The translations under genes and the position numbers were made by a program. A stretch of DNA of 64,000 nucleotides from Roseiarcus sp963709185 (GTDB taxonomy: Bacteria > Pseudomonadota > Alphaproteobacteria > Rhizobiales > Beijerinckiaceae), in contig CAVPVQ010000014.1 in assembly GCA_963709185.1 (NCBI GenBank), positions 1 through 64,000 of the forward strand. The letters are read 5' to 3'. Positions 26,210 to 33,245 of the stretch are shown piece by piece; the first letter of the stretch is position 1; each line of letters starts with the position of its first letter. The notes below the pieces were generated by a model that had not been told where the DNA came from, searched no databases, and worked only from the letters and a program-made list of their open reading frames with translations.

Positions 26210-26271
26210 GGTCTTCGTGCCAGGCTCCGGATCGCCTCTTGGCCCTTGGGCTGTGAATAGAGATTGCACAT
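26206..26271 (-). pseudogene. N-terminal remnant of an SRAP (YedK/HMCES-type) protein
   Basis: The ATG at 26271 opens MCNLYSQPKGQEAIRSLARR, matching the invariant start of SRAP proteins, where Cys2 becomes the catalytic nucleophile after Met removal. The frame stops after 21 residues. The C-terminal remnant lies 370-570 bases further along in the same orientation. Confidence 0.6.
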
Positions 26272-26325
26272 CGGCAGAGTTGCCGCAGCGTGGCCGGGAT
26301 AGGCAAGGCTGATCGGCGCGGCCCT

Positions 26326-26568
26326 ATGAACGTCACCTACTACGTCGTCGTCCCGTTTGATCGGAATGAAGAGGGCGAGCTCACCGCCAGCCCCGCCCTG
26401 GCGGCGACAAGTGCGCTTGCGGCGGAGCGGGGCGCGCGTTCGGTGGCGATCGAACATTCCGGCGCGGTTGCTTTCTCGCGCACCGGCAATCCCTCAAGTG
26501 GCGAATTTCAGGACGCGGTGATCCTGGCGCGGTTCGGCGAGGTCGACCTGGACGCTCTGAGCGAGTGA
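26326..26568 (+). CDS. Small conserved hypothetical protein, 80 residues
   Basis: The product starts MNVTYYVVVPFDRNEEGEL and contains ATSALAAERGARSVAIEHSG, AVAFSRTGNPSSGEFQDAVI and a short acidic end (GEVDLDALSE). It appears to be one soluble alpha/beta domain without a signal peptide. Proteins of this shape are frequent in Hyphomicrobiales genomes with no assigned role. The frame extends 12 codons upstream; I prefer ATG at 26326, where the sequence becomes protein-like. Confidence 0.55.
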   Translation: MNVTYYVVVPFDRNEEGELTASPALAATSALAAERGARSVAIEHSGAVAFSRTGNPSSGEFQDAVILARFGEVDLDALSE

Positions 26569-26621
26569 AGGGTCGCGTCGCGCCTTGATCGGCGCCATGC
26601 GCGTAGCGCTAAAAAGCAAAA

Positions 26622-26648
26622 AGCCCCGGTCAATCAGTGGCCGGGGCT
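26622..26648 (-). terminator. Rho-independent terminator for the minus-strand transposon operon
   Basis: AGCCCCGG and CCGGGGCT form an 8-bp stem with an 11-base loop. On the minus strand it is followed by TTTTTGCTTTTT. It lies about 130 bases beyond the last minus-strand gene of the transposon, outside the element, and would also stop readthrough from it. Confidence 0.75.
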
Positions 26649-26758
26649 ATGTCGAATGCGACCCATGCCTCTCTGTATGTAAACATCTGCTGTAGAGCTG
26701 AGTCCACATCACGGCATACCGTTAACCTAGCCCTTGGCGGCACGGAGTCAAGGGCACC

Positions 26759-26766
26759 CAATTTCA
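26759..26766. repeat. Target-site duplication, left copy (CAATTTCA)
   Basis: This 8-bp sequence directly abuts the left inverted repeat and is identical to 30563-30570 beside the right repeat. IS1-like elements normally make duplications of about this size. Confidence 0.9.
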
Positions 26767-26784
26767 GGTAGTGTCCTAATTTGA
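26767..26784 (+). repeat. Left terminal inverted repeat of the IS1-like transposon
   Basis: GGTAGTGTCCTAATTTGA is perfectly repeated in inverse at 30545-30562. On the minus strand it supplies the TAG stop codon of the last cargo gene (26776-27093). Confidence 0.93.
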
Positions 26785-27093
26785 ATTTAAATCCCCCCTA
26801 TCGGCACCTATTTGAAAACCTGGCGCTTTAGCGAAAAATCGCGTGAACCCTGCAATCCCGGCGGCAAGAAGAAGAAGCGCAGCCGCGCCGATGTATGCGG
26901 CGACGCTTCGAGACTCTGGCGCGAATGCGATGAGAAGCGCTGCGATCACAGCGAAGGCGACAGATGCTGCATACGGAACAGCTAAGCGAGTTGTCGCCGC
27001 GCGAATTTGCAAGCCAACGATTTTTTCATGCGCCGCCACTTCTTGAGGAGTGCCTTTCACAAAATATCTATTGCCGTCAATTTCTTCTTCCAT
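26776..27093 (-). CDS. Small inner-membrane protein, last gene of the transposon's nuclease operon
   Basis: The 105-residue product begins MEEEIDGNRYFVKGTPQEVA, a soluble part. Two transmembrane helices follow (LAVPYAASVAFAVIAALLIAF and SVAAYIGAAALLLLAAGIAGF), then a short tail ending NSN. The stop codon is inside the transposon's inverted repeat. It lies 5 bases after the preceding minus-strand gene, so it is cotranscribed with the nuclease. Two-helix membrane proteins accompany several defence effectors, but a role here is inference; no family is recognised. Confidence 0.65.
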   Translation of the reverse strand: MEEEIDGNRYFVKGTPQEVAAHEKIVGLQIRAATTRLAVPYAASVAFAVIAALLIAFAPESRSVAAYIGAAALLLLAAGIAGFTRFFAKAPGFQIGADRGDLNSN

Positions 27094-27098
27094 ATCCG

Positions 27099-27392
27099 TT
27101 ATCTCCTATGCTCCGCGACGATCGCCGCTCGCACCGCGTCCGCTGGCGATTTGATCGCTCCCATATGCAGCACCGCAAAGAACCGGCGCTTGTCACTTCC
27201 CTCGATCGGCGATGACCACGCATAAGCGCGCGTGGCCATGGGATGGCCGGCGAGGTCGAAGACATGCACGACGCCTTCCCAGACGGTTTGGCCAGCGTGC
27301 GTCTCTTTGACGGGGACGGACTGAGCGAGCGTTGCCATGCCGCCATGTTGAGACTCCACGACCATTTTGAGATTGGTTGATTTATCCGTCAT
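27099..27392 (-). CDS. Small cytoplasmic protein coupled to the GmrSD-type nuclease
   Basis: The 97-residue product runs MTDKSTNLKMVVESQHGGMA, TLAQSVPVKETHAGQTVWEG, VVHVFDLAGHPMATRAYAWS and ends FAVLHMGAIKSPADAVRAAI. It looks like one compact beta-rich domain. Its ATG overlaps the stop of the nuclease gene (ATGA), so translation is coupled and the proteins probably act together. The family is not recognised; an accessory or inhibitor of the nuclease is possible. Confidence 0.65.
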   Translation of the reverse strand: MTDKSTNLKMVVESQHGGMATLAQSVPVKETHAGQTVWEGVVHVFDLAGHPMATRAYAWSSPIEGSDKRRFFAVLHMGAIKSPADAVRAAIVAEHRR

Positions 27393-29062
27393 GTGATCGG
27401 CCACGCCTTTACGGCATACATCGCAAGAGTTTTTTGGCGCTCGTTAATTTCATTGTTTGTCCATGTCGCAGCATCTGCGATCTGCTTAGTTAGAACGTAT
27501 GGAGATTTTGCAAAGGTTGGCTTTTTTACTTCGAAACTAGCGCTCTTCAAATCTGAATTGTCGCTAGCTCTCATCAACACAAGGTTCCCAATCCTCTTAT
27601 AATATAGCTTCACCTGATCATCGGAAAACTGAGGCCAATTTGCCAAAGGATTCTCTGGTAGCACGTGCTCAAGGTTGATGGTTCCGCGATCGTCGTTTGG
27701 AATATGCCAAGGCTCGGATTCGTTCTTCGCCGCCATTTCGAGGGATCGCAAATAATATCTAGCAAGTTTTCTGTTGGAAACCGTCGCTACATCAAAGGCG
27801 GCTGAGAATGTGCCATCGACAGGAATAAGGGATTTCAATTCCGCCTTTAGGTCCACGACCGTTGCGAGTGCGCCCGAATAAATCTTATGAGCAGCATCGG
27901 CGATGCCTTCCTCGACGCTGCCCGTGCGAGTGCTGCTAGCGACCATCAGGCGCACCGCAAAAGATACGCAGAATTGAAACGTCAGCTCGGCTTCTTTTTC
28001 AGGCATTTTTTGGGCAATCGCCAGCATCAACGGGCGTATCGGCTTGATGTCGAATAAATTCAACGCGTCTATAGCTCTTCTTGTTGTGTCGGAATATTTA
28101 TTCCATTTCTCATGGTCAGCGTTGTGAATCGCAACGTAGGAGTTCGCCAACATTTCTAGTTGCGATGCAAATGTCACGACGGGTTGCGGCGCGCTGGCGA
28201 TTTTTTGAACCGTTTCGTAAACCTGCGTTTCTCGAACGAATTCATCTATCACCGTCAGGGAATGTCGTAGGAAAGTGATTGTGATGTCGTCTTCTTCAAT
28301 CGTCTCTAGCGCCCCCCGCATGAGCGCCCATTTTTGTTGAACCTCAGGCAAGCGGTCCTTAGACCGACCAAATAGGTAATTTTTCACAAGATCCGATTGG
28401 GAACTACGCAATCCGCGGTCATTTAGCGTTTCAAACATGCGATACGCGTCGGCATCATTGGGAACTCTAAGCAAGACTGCGACGGCCCGAGCCTCCATGA
28501 AACTAATCCAACGATTCAATATGTCCCCGTGATCCTTGGGGTCGAATCCGGCAACTATCTTCCGAACCTGCTCCTGCGTTTCCGCAAAGGCGCCATCGAT
28601 GAGCGTATGAGAGGACTTGGTCGCGGATGGCAACGGCGCGGTATTTGTCAGCCGGCAGCGAAAATAGTCGTTGTCGTCCAAATTCAGTTTCAGACGCGGA
28701 ATGCGTGCGCGACTAACGCGGTCAATAACTGTCAAAAACTCAGAATCAATTGATTCTGATATCATTGGATCGCGTGTACTGAGGTAATTTCTTATCGAAG
28801 AAAGCATAATCGCCGTGGTTGCAAGGCGTTGCTGTCCGTCTACAACCTCTAGAGAGTTTCCCCTTGGTATGGTAACAATTGTCCCAAGGAAATAACTTCC
28901 CGAGCCGCCTTCCGAGATTGCTCTGGCGAAATCCTGCAAGAGCGTCCTTACTTCTTTCGTGGTCCACGAATATTCTCGCTGATTTGGCGGAACCACGAGT
29001 TGATTCTGTTTTAAGACGTTTGCGAGCCCAAGCTGCGCAAACCCGATTTCACTGTCAGCCAT
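27389..29062 (-). CDS. GmrSD-type restriction nuclease (DUF262-DUF1524)
   Basis: The 557-residue protein has the two-domain plan of type IV GmrSD enzymes. The N-terminal DUF262 NTPase-like domain shows VVPPNQREYSWTTKEV, FLGTIVTI and the signature DGQQRL (about residues 75-80). The C-terminal DUF1524 HNH-like nuclease has INLEHVLPENP (His near 466), RIGNLVLM and SASFEVKK. Characterised relatives cut DNA with glucosylated hydroxymethylcytosine using an NTP; the modification seen by this one is unknown. The ATG at 29062 overlaps the RHH stop by 8 bases. It is the main cargo of the IS1-like transposon, and its base composition is lower in GC than neighbouring genes. Confidence 0.85.
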   Translation of the reverse strand: MADSEIGFAQLGLANVLKQNQLVVPPNQREYSWTTKEVRTLLQDFARAISEGGSGSYFLGTIVTIPRGNSLEVVDGQQRLATTAIMLSSIRNYLSTRDPMISESIDSEFLTVIDRVSRARIPRLKLNLDDNDYFRCRLTNTAPLPSATKSSHTLIDGAFAETQEQVRKIVAGFDPKDHGDILNRWISFMEARAVAVLLRVPNDADAYRMFETLNDRGLRSSQSDLVKNYLFGRSKDRLPEVQQKWALMRGALETIEEDDITITFLRHSLTVIDEFVRETQVYETVQKIASAPQPVVTFASQLEMLANSYVAIHNADHEKWNKYSDTTRRAIDALNLFDIKPIRPLMLAIAQKMPEKEAELTFQFCVSFAVRLMVASSTRTGSVEEGIADAAHKIYSGALATVVDLKAELKSLIPVDGTFSAAFDVATVSNRKLARYYLRSLEMAAKNESEPWHIPNDDRGTINLEHVLPENPLANWPQFSDDQVKLYYKRIGNLVLMRASDNSDLKSASFEVKKPTFAKSPYVLTKQIADAATWTNNEINERQKTLAMYAVKAWPIT

Positions 29063-29255
29063 CACTATTTGTCCTGAACGGCACTCGATTGATAAACGGT
29101 GCGGTTTGACCAATACCCTCTAACTCGCGGATCGCCGCTGCCCTTAGCCGCTCTCGCACCCAGGACGACAAGGAAATGCCCGCCAACTCTGCGGCTCTTT
29201 CGAAGGCTTCTTTTTCAGCATCCTGAAGGCGGATTTGAAGAGTGTTAGTTTTCAT
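29055..29255 (-). CDS. Ribbon-helix-helix protein (CopG/MobC-like)
   Basis: The 66-residue product begins MKTNTLQIRLQDAEKEAFER and continues AAELAGISLSSWVRERLRAA, a ribbon-helix-helix: a short strand followed by two helices, with the usual G(I/M)S-SWVRE turn. A short tail (APFINRVPFRTNSDG) follows. RHH proteins bind operator DNA as dimers, often as antitoxins or autoregulators. It overlaps the nuclease start by 8 bases, so it is the first gene of the cargo operon and probably represses it. It is 85 bases from the divergent transposase gene, so it could also control transposition. Confidence 0.8.
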   Translation of the reverse strand: MKTNTLQIRLQDAEKEAFERAAELAGISLSSWVRERLRAAAIRELEGIGQTAPFINRVPFRTNSDG

Positions 29256-29340
29256 GGGGACATTTGTAGTGCATTTGTGTTGACAACACAAGAGGCTTTC
29301 GTTAGATGTAATGCAGATGTAATTACAAACGAGCGCCTCA

Positions 29341-30165
29341 ATGAACCGCCTTTCTCTCGCCCGTCGCACCCAAATCATCGGCGCCCTCGTCGAGGGAAAC
29401 TCGATCCGGTCGACTGAGCGGATGACCGACACACACCGCGACACCGTCATGCGCTTGATGGTCGAGGTCGGCGACGGCTGCCGCGCCCTCATGGACCAAG
29501 AAATGCGCCGGCTTCCATGCAAGCGCGTCCAGGTCGACGAAATATGGGCTTACGTCGGCAAGAAGCAGCGCCAAGTTACGCGGGATGACGATCGGCGCGA
29601 GGTCGGCGATCAATGGACCTTTGTCGCGATCGACGCCGATACGAAGCTTGTCCCGTGCTTCCGCGTCGGAAAGCGCACGAAGCAGCATGCGGTGGCGTTC
29701 ATGGGCGATCTTTCCGAACGCCTCGCCAACCGCGTCCAGCTTTCGTCCGACGCCCTCAACTCATATGTCGACGCCGTTGAGCGGGCATTCGGCGCGGATG
29801 TCGACTATGGGCAGGCCGTTAAATTTTACGAAGCAGAGCCTATCGGCCCCGGACGATACAGCCCTCCCAAGGTTGTGCGCGCCGAACGGACGGTGATTGC
29901 CGGTTCACCGGACGAAGCACATATTTCGACCAGTTACATTGAGAGGCAAAACCTCACGATGCGAATGAGCATGCGCCGATTTACCCGCCTGACCAACGGT
30001 TTCTCAAAGAAGTTCGAGAACCATCGCGCAGCGGTCGGCTTGCACTTCGCGCACTACAACTACGTGCGCATGCATCGGACGTTGCGGATGACGCCGGCTA
30101 TGGCGGCGAACGTCAGTTCTCGGCTATGGTCGCTGGAGGAATTGGTGGATCGGACGTCAAAATGA
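29341..30165 (+). CDS. IS1-like DDE transposase
   Basis: The 274-residue single-frame transposase has an N-terminal HTH (QIIGALVEGNSIRSTERMT, THRDTVMRLM). A DDE domain follows with Asp66 in QVDEIWAYVG, Asp137 in QLSSDALNSYV and Glu201 in TSYIERQNLTMRM. The region after the glutamate (RRFTRLTNGFSKKFENH, HFAHYNYVR) is typical of IS1-type transposases found as one ORF in Hyphomicrobiales, unlike the frameshifted InsAB of classical IS1. The 8-bp target duplication fits IS1-type chemistry. It is divergent from the nuclease operon and followed by the Rap1a/Tai gene. Confidence 0.88.
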   Translation: MNRLSLARRTQIIGALVEGNSIRSTERMTDTHRDTVMRLMVEVGDGCRALMDQEMRRLPCKRVQVDEIWAYVGKKQRQVTRDDDRREVGDQWTFVAIDADTKLVPCFRVGKRTKQHAVAFMGDLSERLANRVQLSSDALNSYVDAVERAFGADVDYGQAVKFYEAEPIGPGRYSPPKVVRAERTVIAGSPDEAHISTSYIERQNLTMRMSMRRFTRLTNGFSKKFENHRAAVGLHFAHYNYVRMHRTLRMTPAMAANVSSRLWSLEELVDRTSK

Positions 30166-30205
30166 GCGCGCCGATCGTGGCGGAAGCGAAAACAGGAAAG
30201 CAGCG

Positions 30206-30553
30206 ATGAGGCTACCAAAGCTTATCTTGGCAGCCGCGCTTCTCCTTCCAACGATTGCTGTCGCCGCCGATGCTCTCACCGGAAACGAACTTCTAAAGCT
30301 TTGCGAGGACCCATCAGCCGGACAAGCGGGCGGAATCGCGTGTGGAATGTATGTCTATGGATACCTGCAAGCCCTAGACGATCAGCAGAAACATGGCAAT
30401 CCTATATGCCTCCCTGACGGGCTGACGGGAGAACAAGGGTACACCGTAATTCGGAAATTTATGAGCGATCACCCGGAAGATTTACGAAGCCCAGCACACG
30501 CGCTCGTTGCCGTTGCCCTAGCCCTAGCCTTTCCGTGCAAGAAATCAAATTAG
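30206..30553 (+). CDS. Rap1a/Tai-type secreted protein (immunity-family) as transposon cargo
   Basis: The 115-residue protein has a signal peptide (MRLPKLILAAALLLPTIAVA) and a Rap1a/Tai domain. Cysteines lie in LLKLCED, GGIACGMYVYGYL and PICLPDG, with GEQGYTVIRKFMSDHPEDLR and a final ALAFPCKK. Rap1a/Tai proteins neutralise periplasmic amidase effectors of type VI secretion; stand-alone copies are common and their partners are often unknown. No effector gene is present here. It starts 40 bases after the transposase stop. Its own stop codon is supplied by the right inverted repeat, so the gene fills the element to its very end. Confidence 0.75.
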   Translation: MRLPKLILAAALLLPTIAVAADALTGNELLKLCEDPSAGQAGGIACGMYVYGYLQALDDQQKHGNPICLPDGLTGEQGYTVIRKFMSDHPEDLRSPAHALVAVALALAFPCKKSN

Positions 30554-30562
30554 GACACTACC
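30545..30562 (-). repeat. Right terminal inverted repeat of the IS1-like transposon
   Basis: On the minus strand this reads GGTAGTGTCCTAATTTGA, identical to the left end. On the plus strand it supplies the TAG stop of the Rap1a/Tai-type gene. Confidence 0.93.
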
Positions 30563-30570
30563 CAATTTCA
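30563..30570. repeat. Target-site duplication, right copy (CAATTTCA)
   Basis: It is identical to 26759-26766 and directly adjoins the right inverted repeat, marking insertion of the 3.8-kb transposon. Confidence 0.9.
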
Positions 30571-30681
30571 AATCGAGGCGCTGCCGCTGGGCCGCGCTGG
30601 CCGCGTCACGGCTTCGGGCCTATAAAGCTATGCCGCCCCGTCTCTCGCTGTGCGGGGAAGAGCAAGATGCGGGAGGTTGCG

Positions 30682-30867
30682 ATGGACTTCTTTCAAGACA
30701 AGCGCTTCTGGTATGCGGTCGTCGCCGTGATCGTCGTGGTGATTGCTGTAGCGATATGGACGCGCAGTGGAACCGGGACGCCTCCGGCCCCGGCGACGAC
30801 AAGCGCGCCTGCGACACCGCCAGCAGCCCCCGCAACGCCGGCGCCAGCAGCCCCGGCAAAGCAGTAG
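30682..30867 (+). CDS. Small membrane-anchored Pro/Ala-rich protein
   Basis: The 61-residue product begins MDFFQDKRFWYAVVAVIVVV, a short cytoplasmic lead and one transmembrane helix (to AVAIW). The rest is a Pro/Ala/Thr-only periplasmic tail. GGGAGG lies 7 bases before ATG at 30682; an ATG five codons earlier is possible. Such short anchored Pro/Ala tails are common in Hyphomicrobiales and of unknown function. Confidence 0.5.
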   Translation: MDFFQDKRFWYAVVAVIVVVIAVAIWTRSGTGTPPAPATTSAPATPPAAPATPAPAAPAKQ

Positions 30868-30889
30868 CCGGGCGGAAGTTCTCCAGCGC

Positions 30890-31120
30890 CTAAATCAGGC
30901 GCTCGGCCTTGAGCGCGCGCAACACCTGCACAAGCGCGTCTTCCATCGCGCTCGGCGCAGCCGCGGCGCGCGAAAGCATTTCGGCCGCGTCCTGCCAATG
31001 CTCGGCGCCCTGACGGAATGGCGGCAACGTGGCGATCAGGTCGCGCGCGTCGGCCAGGGTCGCGATCGTGCGGCCGTTTTTCAGTGCGATCGGTCTCCAG
31101 AATTCCGCGGTCCAGGGCAT
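30890..31120 (-). CDS. Small conserved hypothetical protein (76 residues)
   Basis: The product reads MPWTAEFWRPIALKNGRTIA, TLADARDLIATLPPFRQGAE, HWQDAAEMLSRAAAAPSAME and ends LRALKAERLI. It is soluble and helical. The opening W..P...KDGR.I.TL.DAR..I..LP resembles a short protein found across Hyphomicrobiales, often near integrases or in plasmid-like regions; its role is unknown. A possible 28-residue membrane peptide lies just upstream. Confidence 0.6.
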   Translation of the reverse strand: MPWTAEFWRPIALKNGRTIATLADARDLIATLPPFRQGAEHWQDAAEMLSRAAAAPSAMEDALVQVLRALKAERLI

Positions 31121-31144
31121 GTCTGAGCAACCATTGCCGACCGC

Positions 31145-31231
31145 CTAAGGCCGCGGCGCGTCGATCCAAAGCGAGACGGCGCAGACGGCGAAAATGATGG
31201 CGATCGTCAGAAGCGCGATTGCGAGGGTCAA
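31145..31231 (-). CDS. Possible 28-residue single-span membrane peptide
   Basis: A TTG preceded by GGGGAG opens TLAIALLTIAIIFAVCAVSL followed by WIDAPRP and a stop. It is one hydrophobic helix with a short polar end. The strong ribosome site and its position, directly upstream of the 76-residue gene, suggest it may be expressed, but the length gives little support. Confidence 0.3.
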   Translation of the reverse strand: MTLAIALLTIAIIFAVCAVSLWIDAPRP

Positions 31232-31419
31232 CGCCTTGCTCCCCTTGAAGCAAAATCTGAAAGCGTGTTTTCAGCCTAACCATCCCATTCGCGCTCGGCT
31301 GTCACCCTTTGGCCACATTCCCCATATTTCGATACAGCAAAACCAATACTAGTTGTCGGACTTGACTAGCGGATTAGTTTGCGACATGGTGCGAGTCATT
31401 GAAGCGATGGAGCGCCGCC

Positions 31420-32650
31420 ATGTCAGTCCGCAAGCGAACGTGGAAAACAGCCAAGGGTGAGGAAAAGCAGGCGTGGATCGTCGACTACGTCGACCAGGCC
31501 GGCAGGCGTCATATCCGCACCTTCGACAAGAAAAAGGCCGCCGACGCGCACTCGGCGGCTGTGAGCGTCGAAGTCGGCCAAGGCATTCACACTCCAGCAA
31601 GCGAGAGTATCACGGTCGCCAAGGCCGGCGAGCTTTGGCTTGAACTCGTGCCGCGTAAACGGCCTCGAGCGGGCGACGATCGGCCCCTACGAGCAGCACC
31701 TCCGCCTGCATATCAATCCGTTCCTGGGCCGCGTGAAGCTGTCCGAACTCTCGGCGCCGATGGTGCGCGAGTTTCAGGACAAGCTCCGGCAGGGCGCCCC
31801 TGCCCCCGGCGAGCCCGTCGGCGCCGTCCGCTCGCAACCGATGGTGAAGCGGATCATCGGCAGTCTTGGCTCATTGCTTGGCGACGCGCAGGAACATGGC
31901 CGAGTTGCCCGCAATGTCGTCCGCGATCTTCGGTCGAACCGGCGTCGCGGGACGGAAAGGCGGGCTGAGAAGCGCCAGAAGGGCAAGCTCAAGATCGGGG
32001 TCGACATACCTACGCGCGAAGAGATCAGGGCCATTGCGGACTGCCTGCAGGGCCGCTATCGGCCATTGCTGATGACGGCGATCTTCACCGGCTTGCGGGC
32101 CTCGGAGTTGCGCGGGCTGCGATGGGCCGACGTCGACTTTGAGAAGCGCGAATTGCACGTTCGCCAGCGCGCCGATCGATACAAGGAAATCGGCAAGCCG
32201 AAGACCGAGGCGGGCGAACGCGTCGTGCCCCTGCCCCCGATCGTCGTGAACACGCTGCGCGAATGGAAGCTCGCCAGCCCCAAGAGCGAGCTGGGCCTCG
32301 CCTTCCCGACGGGCAGCGGCAACGTCGAATATCACGTCAACATCGTCCACCGCGGCTTGATGCCGGCGCAGATTGCGGCGGGCGTGACGATCGAGACCGG
32401 GCGGAAGGACGCAGACGGCAAGCCGATCCGGGCCGCCAAATATCCCGGCTTGCACGCGCTGCGCCATTTCTATGCATCGTGGTGCATCAACCGGAAGGTC
32501 GACGGCGGCCTGGAATTGCCGCCGAAAGTTGTGCAGGAACGCCTTGGGCACTCCTCGATCACGATGACGATGGACGTGTATGGCCATCTTTTTCCGCGCG
32601 GCGACGATTTTGCGGAGCTGGCGGCGGCGGAGCGCGCTCTATTGGGATGA
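31420..32650 (+). pseudogene. Tyrosine site-specific integrase, frameshifted once
   Basis: This is the recombinase that inserted the island into tRNA-Gln. The N-terminal arm (MSVRKRTWKTAKGEEKQAWI) is read from 31420. Near 31,638 the frame changes and continues through the SAM-like core-binding domain (TIGPYEQHLRLHINPFLGRV) to the catalytic domain. That domain has Arg in FTGLRASELRGLRW, HALRHFYASW (HxxR), GHSSITMTMDVYGH and the tyrosine in VYGHLFPRG. One extra base in CTTGAAC explains the shift. The gene is otherwise complete, so either the island lost mobility very recently or this is a sequencing error. It lies 0.6 kb from attR. Confidence 0.88.
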
Positions 32651-33136
32651 GCCTCCGGTCACGGAGCCAATCATGTTCGTCGCGCCCGGCTCTGGTGGAC
32701 CTGACGGTCCAGATTCCATAAGGTTTTTGCACTCTGGACTGAGCACGGACTTGAAGTCTCCAAGTTCTTTTTCAAGCGCGACCAGAATTTCGGCACGCTC
32801 ACTTGGACTTAGTTTTTCGGCGGCGATAGTCGTTCGCGCCTGTGTGATATGAGATATTTGTACGTTAAGCTTCGTCGTGGCCTTCTTCCAGTCGAGCTGG
32901 GTTCCCCGATTATATTTAGGCGCTGTAAACTGACCAAGATCAAAGTATTCACCGCCAAGGAACTCGATTAGATTTCTCGCATGCACCGCGAAAGACTCGA
33001 TCAGCGCGTTTTCGAGGACCTTGTCGCTCGCGCTGCGGTTGAGCGCGTCCAATGTCTCATGGAGCATCCAAATTTCGTATGGCAGGTGCTCCTTGAAGAG
33101 TTCATCCCGTATCTTGGGAGAAGTTGGCTTTGGCAT
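32639..33136 (-). CDS. Hypothetical protein between integrase and attR
   Basis: The 165-residue product begins MPKPTSPKIRDELFKEHLPY and shows EIWMLHETLDALNRSASDKV, ALIESFAVHARNLIEFLGGE and ISHITQARTTIAAEKLSPSE. It is helical and soluble with a disordered C-terminal tail rich in Gly/Pro/Ser. Proteins with this LPYE...M...HARNL.EFL pattern are found scattered in proteobacterial mobile regions with no known function. It overlaps the end of the integrase gene convergently by 12 bases. A longer frame runs back through attR but is not protein-like. Confidence 0.6.
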   Translation of the reverse strand: MPKPTSPKIRDELFKEHLPYEIWMLHETLDALNRSASDKVLENALIESFAVHARNLIEFLGGEYFDLGQFTAPKYNRGTQLDWKKATTKLNVQISHITQARTTIAAEKLSPSERAEILVALEKELGDFKSVLSPECKNLMESGPSGPPEPGATNMIGSVTGGSSQ

Positions 33137-33245
33137 CTCTTCGACCTCGCATAACACCTTATCCCAAGCCGTCGCAAAAATCTTCTCCGCGACACAGACG
33201 CGACATGGCGACGAAAATTGCAATGAGTTCAGTATCAATTGTCGC

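Larger units (their letters stand above)
26767..30562. mobile_element. 3.8-kb IS1-like transposon carrying a GmrSD-type nuclease and other cargo
   Basis: The element has perfect 18-bp terminal inverted repeats, GGTAGTGTCCTAATTTGA at 26767-26784 and its reverse complement at 30545-30562. They are flanked by identical 8-bp CAATTTCA duplications. It encodes one DDE transposase on the plus strand plus five passenger genes: a minus-strand operon (RHH protein, GmrSD-type nuclease, two small proteins) and a plus-strand Rap1a/Tai-type secreted protein downstream of the transposase. Intact repeats and duplication show recent insertion as one unit. Parts of it, notably the nuclease gene, look more AT-rich than the host, consistent with transfer. 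Confidence 0.92.
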
